Position numbers and translations under genes: made by a program | From: Minisyncoccota bacterium | GTDB lineage: Bacteria; Patescibacteriota; Minisyncoccia; Phycocordibacterales; UBA2100 | DNA length: 10,978 bases | Assembly (NCBI GenBank): GCA_018061585.1 | Contig: JAGOTU010000024.1 | Span: forward strand, 1 to 10,978 | Direction of reading: 5' to 3' | In this document: positions 1-6,739 of the stretch, piece after piece | How the letters are laid out: each line of letters begins with the position of its first letter | Position numbering within the stretch: position 1 is the first letter of the stretch | Notes under the pieces: generated by a model | Told to the model about the DNA's origin: nothing | The model's input: the letters and a program-made list of their open reading frames with translations, nothing else | Databases searched by the model: none

Positions 1-1
1 T

Positions 2-949
2 CAAGGTCCGTATCATTTCCTATGCGGAACCTGGACCGCGTATGCGAACTCCACAGGGAACGGTCAGTACGCCTACTGTGCGTATCGGAATGATCCCGCG
101 ATCTCGAGACAGGTGATGAATGCAAAGATGACGCAGTTCGGCGATCAATACGGAGCACAGTGCACTCAGTCCGGACTAAGTCTTACATCATGTCAGTACG
201 CGATCCATGTGTTCGGAGAGACGGGATTCAAGCGATTGTTCAGTGCATATCAGATCGATCCAAATGCGAGCGCCGCTTCATTGCGCGGGGGAGCGCTCAC
301 GCGCGATGCGTACGACAACAACAGTTCGATATTTAACAATGGCGGGACCGTTGCCGGCGTGTTCGGGGAACTCGACAAACGGCTCGGGGGCAACAGCACA
401 CGGATTGCCGGTATCCAATCGATATCATCTCCCATTACAGGATTCACCGGCGGTGGTGGTGCGATCACGAGCGGAGGTAGTCCGTTTAGTGGCGCGAGTC
501 TTTTCAACTGGAGCGGCTATTCATCATCTGCGACAGGCTATTCCACACCGACCGGCTACTCGACGAATTCCGGAGGTGGGATCAGTTCGTTCTTTTCGGG
601 ACTATTCTCCGGGATGACATCAGTACGAAATACTGCGCCGACTACTCAGAATCAGGTGCAGTACCCGATGCAGGCGCAAACGCAGGCCGTCGTTTCGATA
701 ATCGCGCAACCACAGACGGCGTACGTCGGTACTCACGTGGTCGTATCGTGGTCGAGTGTAGGAATGCGACTCGATCGGCCGTGTGTCACCCGTATGGTGT
801 CATCGAGCTCCACGAGCACCATCGCAAATTTGAACGAAGGCTCTACAGTGGTCACTACAACTGAAAAGGGCATCGTGCGATTCGTTATTTCGTGTAACGC
901 GCTGAGCGGTCAGGCTGTCACGCAGACCGCGACTCTGAATGTGCGATAG
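2..949 (+). CDS. Secreted lysozyme-like/Ig-like protein, 5' partial
   Basis: The reading frame is open from base 2 to the TAG at 947-949, so the start lies outside the window; the internal GTG at 113 is probably not the start. The first visible residues, GPYHFLCGTWTAY, resemble the GxYQFxxxTW segment of lytic-transglycosylase/lysozyme-like domains, suggesting the end of a peptidoglycan-binding or -cleaving domain. Next comes a long Gly/Ser/Thr/Tyr-rich linker (GYSTPTGYST and similar, about 430-600), then a C-terminal beta-rich module with VVVSWSS, two cysteines and a final TATLNV strand. That module resembles the Ig-like repeats common in Patescibacteria surface proteins. Several Cys residues in the N-terminal part fit disulphides outside the membrane. 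The domain names are inferred from short motifs, and catalytic activity cannot be judged because the N-terminus is missing. Confidence 0.72.
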   Translation, partial: QGPYHFLCGTWTAYANSTGNGQYAYCAYRNDPAISRQVMNAKMTQFGDQYGAQCTQSGLSLTSCQYAIHVFGETGFKRLFSAYQIDPNASAASLRGGALTRDAYDNNSSIFNNGGTVAGVFGELDKRLGGNSTRIAGIQSISSPITGFTGGGGAITSGGSPFSGASLFNWSGYSSSATGYSTPTGYSTNSGGGISSFFSGLFSGMTSVRNTAPTTQNQVQYPMQAQTQAVVSIIAQPQTAYVGTHVVVSWSSVGMRLDRPCVTRMVSSSSTSTIANLNEGSTVVTTTEKGIVRFVISCNALSGQAVTQTATLNVR

Positions 950-951
950 CT

Positions 952-1257
952 ATGGTTTTCATCCGAACCATAGAAGACTTTTCTTGCGAGCATTGCGGCG
1001 CGAATGTCACCGGGTCGGGGTTTACGAATCATTGTCCGAGGTGTCTGTGGAGTAAGCACGTGGACGTGGACCCTGGGGACAGGGCCGAGCAATGTGGGGG
1101 CATGATGGAACCTGTTGCGCTCGAGGGGTCTTCTCCGGAGTATTGGATCGTGCACGTGTGCACGGTCTGCAAGACTCGACGACGTATCCGTGCAGCAGTC
1201 GATGATGATGCCGCGGCGCTACTAGTAGTCGCTCAAAGGGCGGCATCACAGTCCTAG
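952..1257 (+). CDS. RNHCP domain zinc-ribbon protein
   Basis: This 101-residue protein matches the RNHCP family (PF12647) by its order of motifs: FSCEHCG (C12, C15), then NHCPRCLWSKHVD (H27, C28, C31), PGDR, and CGGMMEP (C48). A further CxxC pair (C70, C73) lies near the end. The cysteine pairs most likely bind zinc. The family's biochemical role is not established. The name-giving RNHCP motif is altered here to TNHCP, so the arginine is replaced by threonine. The ATG is two bases after the stop of the upstream gene, with no Shine-Dalgarno sequence, so translation may be coupled to that gene. The charged tail after residue 75 is not part of the conserved core. Confidence 0.88.
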   Translation: MVFIRTIEDFSCEHCGANVTGSGFTNHCPRCLWSKHVDVDPGDRAEQCGGMMEPVALEGSSPEYWIVHVCTVCKTRRRIRAAVDDDAAALLVVAQRAASQS

Positions 1258-1284
1258 GCAGTTCATGAGGAACTCAGTACCGTA

Positions 1285-1295
1285 TGGTATATACT
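1285..1295 (+). promoter_or_regulatory. Extended -10 promoter, leaderless start at 1302
   Basis: TGG followed by TATATACT gives either an extended -10 (TG at 1285, hexamer 1288-1293) or a TATACT hexamer at 1290-1295. The ATG at 1302 is 6-8 nt downstream, where transcription itself should begin, so the mRNA would have almost no leader. No good -35 element is visible. Confidence 0.5.
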
Positions 1296-1301
1296 TTCCG
1301 T

Positions 1302-1457
1302 ATGACACTCATACCTAACCAGGAAGACCGAGGTATTCAGTCGGACATCAACGACCCTCTGAGCAAGGATCGTGATAATGACGGATTCGTGGAAGACGGA
1401 CTCGGCAATCCGGCTGCACCCGAGGATTCGGGCACCGGAGGAGCGGGAGGCGACTGA
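1302..1457 (+). CDS. Small acidic protein with a DxDxDG loop
   Basis: This is a 51-residue hypothetical protein running from ATG 1302 to TGA 1455-1457. It is strongly acidic and ends in a Gly/Pro/Glu-rich tail. Residues 23-28 read DRDNDG, the DxDxDG pattern of EF-hand and dockerin calcium loops, followed by FVEDG. One loop alone does not prove calcium binding. There is no signal peptide or membrane segment. Support for it being a gene comes from the -10 box placed exactly for a leaderless transcript, the intact frame, and its fit between the RNHCP gene and the next promoter. No family is recognised. Confidence 0.5.
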   Translation: MTLIPNQEDRGIQSDINDPLSKDRDNDGFVEDGLGNPAAPEDSGTGGAGGD

Positions 1458-1485
1458 CCCTGGGGATTACTCAGATCGGGTAGGG

Positions 1486-1491
1486 TACTAT
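1486..1491 (+). promoter_or_regulatory. -10 box for the oxidoreductase gene
   Basis: TACTAT lies 7 nt upstream of the ATG at 1499 and there is no Shine-Dalgarno sequence, the same geometry as at 1302 and 8015. A leaderless or nearly leaderless mRNA is inferred; the -35 region is not recognisable. Confidence 0.4.
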
Positions 1492-1498
1492 TTCAGAA

Positions 1499-2089
1499 AT
1501 GCAGAAGAAAATTTTTCTATTACTCGGACATCCCGATAAGGTCGGCATGTGTGGCGCTATCGCAGACACGTACGAAGCCGCAGCGCGCGCGGCAGGCAAC
1601 ACGGTAGAGCGGATGAATATCGGTGAGATGCAATTCGATCCGCTGCTTCATCACGGATACCGTGCGATGCAAGAACTGGAACCGGATTTGAAACGATTTC
1701 AGGAATTGGTTACGACTTCCGATCACTTCGTGATCATCTACCCCGTATGGTGGGTCGGTATGCCGGCGATATTAAAAGGCCTGTTCGACCGGGCTTGGCT
1801 GCCCGGTTCCGCTTTTCGATACATCAAAACAAAGACAGGGAAGCGCACCATCTTCTGGCATCGCTTGTTCCGGGGAAAGACGGCACGAATATTCATGACA
1901 AGCGGGACGCAACCGCTTCTTGTGCGATTTTTGCCGGGCAACGTGAATGCGCAGCTTCGGTGGGGAATACTGTGGTTTGCCGGATTCTCTGTTCGAACCA
2001 AGTGGTACGGACCGGCAGAAAATACTCCTGAGGAAACAAAGGCAAAGTGGCTCGCCCAGGTGCAGGCGATCGGCTCCAGGGGCGAGTAA
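1499..2089 (+). CDS. Flavodoxin-fold NAD(P)H (quinone) oxidoreductase
   Basis: This 196-residue protein belongs to the Flavodoxin_2-type NAD(P)H dehydrogenase family (KefF/MdaB/NQO-like), whose members bind FMN or FAD and move electrons from NAD(P)H to quinones or similar acceptors. The N-terminus, KKIFLLLGHPD, is the first beta strand with the flavin-phosphate loop. Residues 78-106 (VIIYPVWWVGMPAILKGLFD followed by RAWLPGSAF) are the family hallmark that packs against the flavin. MTSGTQ (133-138) corresponds to the next flavin-contacting loop. Length fits the family. It is probably a cytosolic single gene: it has its own -10 box and ends against a hairpin shared with the convergent gene. The exact substrate cannot be read from sequence. 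Confidence 0.88.
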   Translation: MQKKIFLLLGHPDKVGMCGAIADTYEAAARAAGNTVERMNIGEMQFDPLLHHGYRAMQELEPDLKRFQELVTTSDHFVIIYPVWWVGMPAILKGLFDRAWLPGSAFRYIKTKTGKRTIFWHRLFRGKTARIFMTSGTQPLLVRFLPGNVNAQLRWGILWFAGFSVRTKWYGPAENTPEETKAKWLAQVQAIGSRGE

Positions 2090-2109
2090 CGCACTTGTGC
2101 CAGAAATGA

Positions 2110-2137
2110 AAGCGCCGCAGGATCTCCTGCGGCGCTT
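2110..2137. terminator. Bidirectional hairpin between convergent genes
   Basis: A perfect 13-bp inverted repeat (arms 2110-2122 and 2125-2137, core AAGCGCCGCAGGA) is separated by two bases and lies between the stops of two convergent genes. The minus-strand continuation is T-rich (TTTCATTT), so it should work best for the minus-strand gene; on the plus strand the T tract is only TT. Confidence 0.75.
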
Positions 2138-2148
2138 GGAAAGTGCAA

Positions 2149-2877
2149 TCACATGACTGCCTCGAGCTTGGGGTACTGCTTCGCAAACGCTTTGTTCTTG
2201 AGCGAATTAAAGCCACGTGCGAGGCTGGCGGCGATCGTCATGCAACCCAGCACAACGGCGGGAATGCCGTAATCTCCCATATCGACCCCGTAGCGGATTA
2301 GTGCCATGTTGAGGAGCACTCCCGCCGCAACAGCGATGCCGACGGGCCGACCGAACTCGAGGTTTGCCTGGCGATTGGAGACGATATAGCCGATCTCTTC
2401 GACCGACGGTATTGGTCGGCTCGATTCGTGAATACGTCCGAGCAGAATGCGAGCGTGCGTACCGCCGGGGACATATCCAAGGACAGCGAAATCGGTACCG
2501 GCTTCGTTGCCGATTATCTTCACATGCTCAAAACGCTGGTCCGCGAGTCTCAGGAACTTTCGGATGCGGGCATCGTAGAGCTTGCCGATGAAGAAGTCGG
2601 AGCGATACTTTAACGGAAAGTATCGCTGCAGATCTGAGAACGTTACGTCAGCGATTGCGAATCTGCCGAATGCGTCAGACCGGTCGGCGTGGAATGCTCT
2701 ACGGTGATAGTTCTTGATCTCCGTAACGATGTCTTCTGCAAGCGAGGCTTCGCGGGGCTTCAAAATGCGTGCCGCGCAGCCGAGAGCGGCGATATCGCAC
2801 TCGTCGGCTTGAGAAAACGTCGGTCGCATGGCGAGGAACTCCTGATCAACTGCAAATAGCAATTTAAGCGACATCAT
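2149..2877 (-). CDS. Unknown protein, two C-terminal TM segments
   Basis: This 242-residue protein is of no recognised family. About 175 soluble, charged residues are followed by two hydrophobic segments (roughly 177-196 and 202-221) with a short loop, then a basic tail. That suggests a protein held in the cytoplasmic membrane by a C-terminal hairpin. The region 118-150 is beta-rich (HVKIIGNEAGTDFAVLGYV). The gene has a clear Shine-Dalgarno (GGGAG at 2882-2886 on this strand). It sits 4 nt before the first ATG (2877) and 7 nt before an immediately following second ATG (2874), so 2874 may be the better start. It is transcribed towards the oxidoreductase and shares its terminator hairpin. Confidence 0.8.
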   Translation of the reverse strand: MMSLKLLFAVDQEFLAMRPTFSQADECDIAALGCAARILKPREASLAEDIVTEIKNYHRRAFHADRSDAFGRFAIADVTFSDLQRYFPLKYRSDFFIGKLYDARIRKFLRLADQRFEHVKIIGNEAGTDFAVLGYVPGGTHARILLGRIHESSRPIPSVEEIGYIVSNRQANLEFGRPVGIAVAAGVLLNMALIRYGVDMGDYGIPAVVLGCMTIAASLARGFNSLKNKAFAKQYPKLEAVM

Positions 2878-2942
2878 AATTCTCCCGATTTGTCACAGTG
2901 CAATTTTCCAGAAAAACTATGGCATAAAGCCACAATTTCGGC

Positions 2943-3030
2943 TAGTATGGTCCGAATGTCACTTTCTATCGGCATGGAATGCGTTCAACTCGACACGCCC
3001 AACTGGCAAAGATCCCTTTCGAATTCGTAA
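2943..3030 (+). pseudogene. Possible decayed 5' end of ychF with -10 box
   Basis: TAGTAT (2943-2948) stands 7 nt before an ATG at 2956 that opens a 24-codon ORF ending with TAA at 3028-3030. Its peptide begins MSLSIGM, against MSLSIGI for the intact ychF at 5586. After a 4-codon excess it continues PNWQRSLSN, against the P-loop segment PNVGKSTLFN. The order and spacing of P-N, K/R-S, L and N fit a damaged copy of the ychF start. The match is short and was aligned by eye, so chance is possible. It may still be transcribed and translated as a mini-peptide. Confidence 0.38.
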
Positions 3031-3167
3031 TCAAATTACCGCCTCCACTGAAGAGGGGTGTGGACTACGACTTTCTGCCAGGTAGAAATATTTCCGTCAG
3101 TGCTTGGCCGCTACAGTAGCGCATCTGAACCAGAGAGACGATTCGTTCGCCAATCCCATTCGTCGGA

Positions 3168-3173
3168 TATAAT
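3168..3173 (+). promoter_or_regulatory. Consensus -10 box TATAAT
   Basis: A perfect TATAAT places the start of transcription near 3180, upstream of the ATG at 3202. An earlier in-frame ATG at 3172 overlaps the box and would therefore not be in the mRNA, which decides the start codon choice. The -35 is weak (TTCGCC-like, 16-bp spacing). Confidence 0.6.
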
Positions 3174-3201
3174 GGGTTCTTATTCTTTCAGACAATTTTC
3201 T

Positions 3202-4530
3202 ATGAATATTCCTCTGAGTTTGAGGAAGCGCGTGAAGAAGCTTGGAGTCGCCAGTCTCTTCGTAATTGCTTTATTTACTGGATCGGCAGCGATTGCCGAT
3301 ATCGTGTCCGGTCTGGCAACGACCGGCACATCCTCGAATGTCACTATTACGAATCTTCCGATAAACAAACCATCGGATGTTGCTGTGGGGGATTTGATGA
3401 TCGCGAGCATTGCGATCCATGACGGTAGTGCTGTTTCTGTGACGGCTCCGACCGGATGGACGCAGATATTGAGGACAGACAACGATACAAATATCGGCAT
3501 CGTTTCGTATTGGAAGGCCGCAGGTGTGTCGGAGCCTTCAAGCTACACGTGGGTCTTGAGTCCCCAGACACGCGCCCAGGGAGGCATTACCCGTTATAGC
3601 GGAGTGGATATTTCTAATCCGATAGACGCAGCAGCAGGCAATTTTAATCGAAGCAAGATAGCTACAACCTCATCGATCACCACGACTGCAGATAACGACG
3701 AAATTGTCACAGTGTACGCGCTTCATGTGGGCAGCAACAACTTCGCCGGGGATTTCTTCAGTACGCCCACAGGGATGACAGAAAAGTATGACTCATCCAA
3801 AACGACGGCAGGGCCGACAATAGCTTCCTTCGATGCCGTTCAAGTAGCTGCTGGCGTTGTGGGCAGCAAATCCGCAACCATATCCGGCAATCCGAATCAG
3901 CAACGAGACTGGGCTTCGCAGCAGATCGCCTTGCGCGCTATTCCACCTTTGCCAGCTGACAATTTTGAAAGTTCTGCAAATGGTCAGCTCGCGGGTCAAT
4001 CGGGTGGCGGCAATTGGTCGGGCTCATGGACCGGAAGTACTCAGTATCTGGTTCAGGATACCGTGGCACAACAAGGATTGAAGGCTGTGAAGGTTACACA
4101 AGGATACGGTGAGGATTTTTTGGTCGAGAGATCATTTAGCCCGTTGACAACGGGGACACTACACTGGTCCGAGAGAAAGGATTCTATCGACCATGATCAC
4201 GGAATAAATCTGTATTCCGGAACAACATATGTAGGCCAGGTCGATATGAGAGGTACGGGTAGAAATGAAGAGGGCTACTGGGCACTGTATACCGGAAGTG
4301 GTGTCGTATCGACGGGGGTGCAATACTCCGTCGGAGCATTTGATTCAGTTGACGTACAATTCGACGCATCGATCGATAAGTTCCGTGTGTCGATAAACGG
4401 TGGCTCGTACACAGCGTGGTACGACTTCGTTAATCCAGCCTCATCGATCGATAGGATAGAGCTGTTTGCAGGCTCATCGGGCTACAGCACAACTGACGGA
4501 TACTGGGACGATATTCGGCTCTCGCAATAA
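3202..4530 (+). CDS. Secreted two-domain beta-sandwich (LamG-like) protein
   Basis: A 442-residue exported protein. Residues 1-32 form a classical signal peptide: basic RKRVKK, hydrophobic LGVASLFVIALF, and a likely cleavage after GSAAIA. Residues about 34-245 are a Thr/Ser-rich beta domain with GDLMIASIAIHD, APTGWTQI and a closing QQIALR strand. After a PPLP linker, residues about 252-442 resemble a concanavalin A/LamG-like sandwich, opening with NFESSANGQL and ending GYWDDIRLS, the typical last strand of such domains. This suggests a surface or secreted glycan- or cell-binding protein, possibly for host contact; that role is inference. The start at 3202 is chosen because it begins the signal peptide and lies downstream of the TATAAT. 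There is no Shine-Dalgarno sequence. The gene is monocistronic, closed by the hairpin at 4541. Confidence 0.85.
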   Translation: MNIPLSLRKRVKKLGVASLFVIALFTGSAAIADIVSGLATTGTSSNVTITNLPINKPSDVAVGDLMIASIAIHDGSAVSVTAPTGWTQILRTDNDTNIGIVSYWKAAGVSEPSSYTWVLSPQTRAQGGITRYSGVDISNPIDAAAGNFNRSKIATTSSITTTADNDEIVTVYALHVGSNNFAGDFFSTPTGMTEKYDSSKTTAGPTIASFDAVQVAAGVVGSKSATISGNPNQQRDWASQQIALRAIPPLPADNFESSANGQLAGQSGGGNWSGSWTGSTQYLVQDTVAQQGLKAVKVTQGYGEDFLVERSFSPLTTGTLHWSERKDSIDHDHGINLYSGTTYVGQVDMRGTGRNEEGYWALYTGSGVVSTGVQYSVGAFDSVDVQFDASIDKFRVSINGGSYTAWYDFVNPASSIDRIELFAGSSGYSTTDGYWDDIRLSQ

Positions 4531-4540
4531 CTAGTCGCTC

Positions 4541-4576
4541 ATATATAAACACCCGCTTTAGCGGGTGTTTATATAT
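4541..4576 (+). terminator. Strong intrinsic terminator, 16-bp perfect stem
   Basis: Arms 4541-4556 and 4561-4576 pair perfectly around a TTTA loop; the loop-proximal part is the GC-rich ACCCGC/GCGGGT and the outer part ends in TTTATATAT. It lies 10 bp after the secreted-protein stop. The symmetry allows function on both strands. Confidence 0.85.
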
Positions 4577-4586
4577 TGTGTCAGCA

Positions 4587-4595
4587 TGGTATATT
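4587..4595 (+). promoter_or_regulatory. Extended -10 promoter for the methyltransferase
   Basis: TGG-TATATT is an extended -10 element 14 nt before the ATG at 4610, directly behind the terminator. The predicted leader is about 8 nt. The initial TGGTAT is shared with the boxes at 1285 and 9127. Confidence 0.55.
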
Positions 4596-4609
4596 TATGC
4601 GAACCAAAT

Positions 4610-5278
4610 ATGAGCGACAAACAAAAACTAGAGAACGAGCGGTGGAAAAATCAAGAACAGTATCTTGAATTTTGGCATCAAGAGACACTCAAACGAATAA
4701 CCAGCGGACGCGTGCTCGATATCGGATGCGGTGACGGGCTCCTACAGACAGAGCTCGCCAAAAAAGGTGTGGAAGACACCATCGGTGTCGACGTATCAGA
4801 GTCGGGAATCGCAAAAGTAAAAGCAAAGGGATTTACTGCGTATTTCGGCGATACCACAGACATTCCTTCGATTACTGAATTGCGCGGTTTGCAGTTCGAT
4901 CACGCCGCAATATTGGAAGTCCTCGAGCATGTGTTTAATCCATCCGATATGCTCAAGGGTGCACGCACTATCCTGAAAGATGATGGACACCTGTATGCGA
5001 GTACGCCGAATTTCAACGCAATCGGGGATCGATTACGAGTCCTGCGAGGGGCAGTTCCATGGCAGAAAAAACACGGCAAGGGTCATGTGTACTGGATGAA
5101 TGTACAGGTTTTCAAAGATCTCATTACTGATGCCGGATTCGATATCGTCGAATTTCGCTCACTCGGATATCGACGAGGAAAGTCATTTGCCTCTGTATTT
5201 GATTGGCTTGCACAAGCATGGCCAACCATGTTTGCGCTCTCCTTCTTCGTTCACGCAAACCCACGTAAAAACGTGTGA
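4610..5278 (+). CDS. Class I SAM-dependent methyltransferase
   Basis: This 222-residue enzyme has a Rossmann methyltransferase core. Motif I, VLDIGCGDG (35-43), binds S-adenosylmethionine, D61 in GVDVSE is the ribose-binding acidic residue, and FDHAAILEVLEH (96-107) with STPNF (131-135) are the following strands of the Methyltransf_11/MetW-like families. The substrate is unknown; related proteins act on small molecules, sugars or lipids, and no cofactor gene lies nearby. The start at 4610 is chosen because the earlier in-frame GTG at 4565 lies inside the terminator hairpin and ahead of the promoter. There is no Shine-Dalgarno sequence and probably a very short leader. Confidence 0.85.
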   Translation: MSDKQKLENERWKNQEQYLEFWHQETLKRITSGRVLDIGCGDGLLQTELAKKGVEDTIGVDVSESGIAKVKAKGFTAYFGDTTDIPSITELRGLQFDHAAILEVLEHVFNPSDMLKGARTILKDDGHLYASTPNFNAIGDRLRVLRGAVPWQKKHGKGHVYWMNVQVFKDLITDAGFDIVEFRSLGYRRGKSFASVFDWLAQAWPTMFALSFFVHANPRKNV

Positions 5279-5290
5279 TCCGTCCGATAT

Positions 5291-5309
5291 AGCATCTGCC
5301 CACGACATC
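5291..5309. repeat. Small inverted repeat
   Basis: CACGAC and GTCGTG (5291-5296 and 5304-5309) can form a 6-bp stem with a 7-nt loop just after the methyltransferase stop. There is no T tract, so it is at best a weak terminator or mRNA-end stabiliser. Confidence 0.3.
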
Positions 5310-5343
5310 CTCCGTCGTGCTATTAGGCACAACTTGCGGTTGC

Positions 5344-5358
5344 GGGGGGGGGTAATCT
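5344..5358 (+). promoter_or_regulatory. G9 homopolymer next to a TAATCT -10-like box
   Basis: Nine consecutive G residues (5344-5352) directly precede TAATCT (5353-5358), which lies 8 nt before the ATG at 5367. If TAATCT is a real -10, the tract sits in the promoter spacer, where length changes by slippage would alter promoter strength. The promoter assignment is weak. Confidence 0.3.
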
Positions 5359-5366
5359 TGCAAGAA

Positions 5367-5528
5367 ATGGCGAAGACGCAAGGGAGACGTCCGAGTAAAC
5401 CGCCGAGGACTCGCTATCGACAGGTCGCCGATAAAGAAACTCAACAAAGAATCGATCGTTCTTTCGACATCCTGTTTGAAGAGGTCGCGAAGCGCATTTG
5501 GAAAACCGACCGAAATGTGGGACAGTAG
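5367..5528 (+). CDS. Small basic protein of unknown function
   Basis: A 53-residue hypothetical protein with a lysine/arginine/proline-rich start (KTQGRRPSKPPRTRYRQ) followed by an amphipathic helix, RIDRSFDILFEEVAKRIW. The basic arm could bind nucleic acid and the helix could make protein contacts, but nothing proves this. It lies between the methyltransferase and ychF. The ATG is chosen because upstream codons in this frame overlap the methyltransferase and cross the G9 tract. There is no Shine-Dalgarno sequence; a -10-like box 8 nt upstream would give a leaderless mRNA. Composition and helix pattern look like real protein rather than an out-of-frame reading, but no family is recognised. 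Confidence 0.5.
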   Translation: MAKTQGRRPSKPPRTRYRQVADKETQQRIDRSFDILFEEVAKRIWKTDRNVGQ

Positions 5529-5585
5529 TCAACACAACGACACCGAATTTACCGCTGTAAAGAATGGAATTGTTGCCAATTTGTC

Positions 5586-6686
5586 ATGAGTCTTTCTATA
5601 GGTATCGTCGGTCTGCCAAACGTGGGGAAATCCACGCTTTTTAATGCATTGACCAAAAAGGGCGTACTCATCGCCAATTATCCGTTCGCGACCATTGATC
5701 CGTCGGTAGGCGTTGTCGCCGTGCCGGACCACCGCTTGCATGCGCTCGCAAAAATGTCGAACACTCAGAAAACAATCCCGGCGGTCGTTGAGTTTGTCGA
5801 TATAGCGGGACTGGTAAAAGGTGCGTCTGAAGGAGAGGGGCTTGGTAATCAATTCCTCACAAACATCCGTGAGACGGACGCTATTGCAGAGGTTGTCCGC
5901 ATGTTCGACGACGAAGATATCCATCACGTAGCAGGACAGATCGATCCGCGTCACGACATCGAGATCATTGACATGGAACTTGTGCTCGCCGACCTCCAGA
6001 CAGCGGAGAAGATGCTCGAGCGCGCAGAGCGTGATTCAAAGGGCAACGACAAAGAGATCACCGCGACCCGCGACGTGCTTCGCAAGATCGTGCCTGCACT
6101 TCAGAACGGTAAGGCTGCACGCACCGTATCGTTCGAAGCAGCAGAGCTCCCTGCGGTTAAGAAACTGCAGCTGCTTACCATGAAGCCAATCCTCTATATC
6201 CTCAACCGAAAGGCAGGTGTCGTGAATATCGATGCGGAGAACGGACCGCGATGGCGAGAGCTCAAGGACTTCCTCGATCAATCCGGTGCCGGTTACGTGT
6301 TCGTCGACGCGGGAATAGAGCACGAACTCTCGGAGGTGCACGATGACGAAAAGATGGACTTCCGTCGCGAGCTTGGTGTCGCAGAAGACGGTCTCGATGC
6401 GCTCATCAAGGCAGGGTATTCATTGCTTGATCTCATTTCATTCTTCACGACAGGGGAGAAGGAGACACGAGCCTGGACGATCAAGCGCGGCTCAACTGCG
6501 CCGGAAGCGGGTGCTGCAATACACACAGACTTTAAGGACAAGTTTATTCGCGCGGAAGTGATCGGGTGGAGCACGCTCCTCGAGAATGGATCTCAGGCCA
6601 AGGCAAAAGAAAAAGGTCAGCTGCGTGTAGAAGGCAAGGAGTACATAGTGCAGGACGGCGATGTGATGGAATTCCTTCACTCATAA
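5586..6686 (+). CDS. ychF: Redox-regulated ATPase/GTPase YchF (Obg family)
   Basis: A 366-residue, full-length YchF/OLA1 ortholog, a P-loop NTPase of the TRAFAC/Obg class that binds ribosomes. The P-loop GLPNVGKST is at residues 9-17, and the switch II motif DIAGLVKGAS (72-81) follows. A helical finger spans about 130-200. The C-terminal TGS-type domain carries RAWTIKRGSTAPEA, IHTDF and GKEYIVQDGDVMEF. The base-recognition motif is unusual: KPILYILNRKAG contains NRKA where most YchF proteins have NxxE, the motif linked to ATP rather than GTP preference. The ATG at 5586 gives the conserved MSLSIGIVGLPN start and has no Shine-Dalgarno sequence. It is followed directly by a hairpin shared with the convergent gene. 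Confidence 0.97.
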   Translation: MSLSIGIVGLPNVGKSTLFNALTKKGVLIANYPFATIDPSVGVVAVPDHRLHALAKMSNTQKTIPAVVEFVDIAGLVKGASEGEGLGNQFLTNIRETDAIAEVVRMFDDEDIHHVAGQIDPRHDIEIIDMELVLADLQTAEKMLERAERDSKGNDKEITATRDVLRKIVPALQNGKAARTVSFEAAELPAVKKLQLLTMKPILYILNRKAGVVNIDAENGPRWRELKDFLDQSGAGYVFVDAGIEHELSEVHDDEKMDFRRELGVAEDGLDALIKAGYSLLDLISFFTTGEKETRAWTIKRGSTAPEAGAAIHTDFKDKFIRAEVIGWSTLLENGSQAKAKEKGQLRVEGKEYIVQDGDVMEFLHS

Positions 6687-6691
6687 AAAAG

Positions 6692-6717
6692 AAAGCGCCG
6701 GACGTATCCGGCGCTTT
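6692..6717. terminator. Bidirectional terminator after ychF
   Basis: An 11-bp perfect stem (6692-6702 and 6707-6717) with loop CGTA, flanked by TTT on the plus strand and by TTTCTTTTTT on the minus strand. It serves two convergent genes. Its outer arm AAGCGCCG is the same as in the hairpin at 2110. Confidence 0.85.
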
Positions 6718-6739
6718 AGCTTTTAGCTGCTGATTCGAT

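Larger units (their letters stand above)
2878..3201. other. Divergent intergenic region
   Basis: These 324 bp between divergent genes hold the Shine-Dalgarno of the minus-strand gene (2881-2886), a possible ychF 5' relic with its own -10 box (2943-3030), and the TATAAT box of the next plus-strand gene (3168-3173). The middle part, about 3031-3160, shows nothing else that can be named. The plus-strand frame stays open upstream of 3202 back to a GTG at 3058, but that extension crosses the promoter and would bury the signal peptide. Confidence 0.5.

Noticed and set aside
3058..3201. N-terminal extension of the secreted protein back to GTG 3058
   Set aside because: It crosses the consensus TATAAT and would place 48 residues ahead of a normal signal peptide.
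4565..4609. Earlier GTG start for the methyltransferase
   Set aside because: It lies inside the terminator hairpin and upstream of the extended -10; the family N-terminus does not need it.
5100..5366. Upstream extension of the small basic protein in the same frame
   Set aside because: It overlaps the conserved methyltransferase in another frame and crosses the G9 tract; only the part from ATG 5367 looks like protein.
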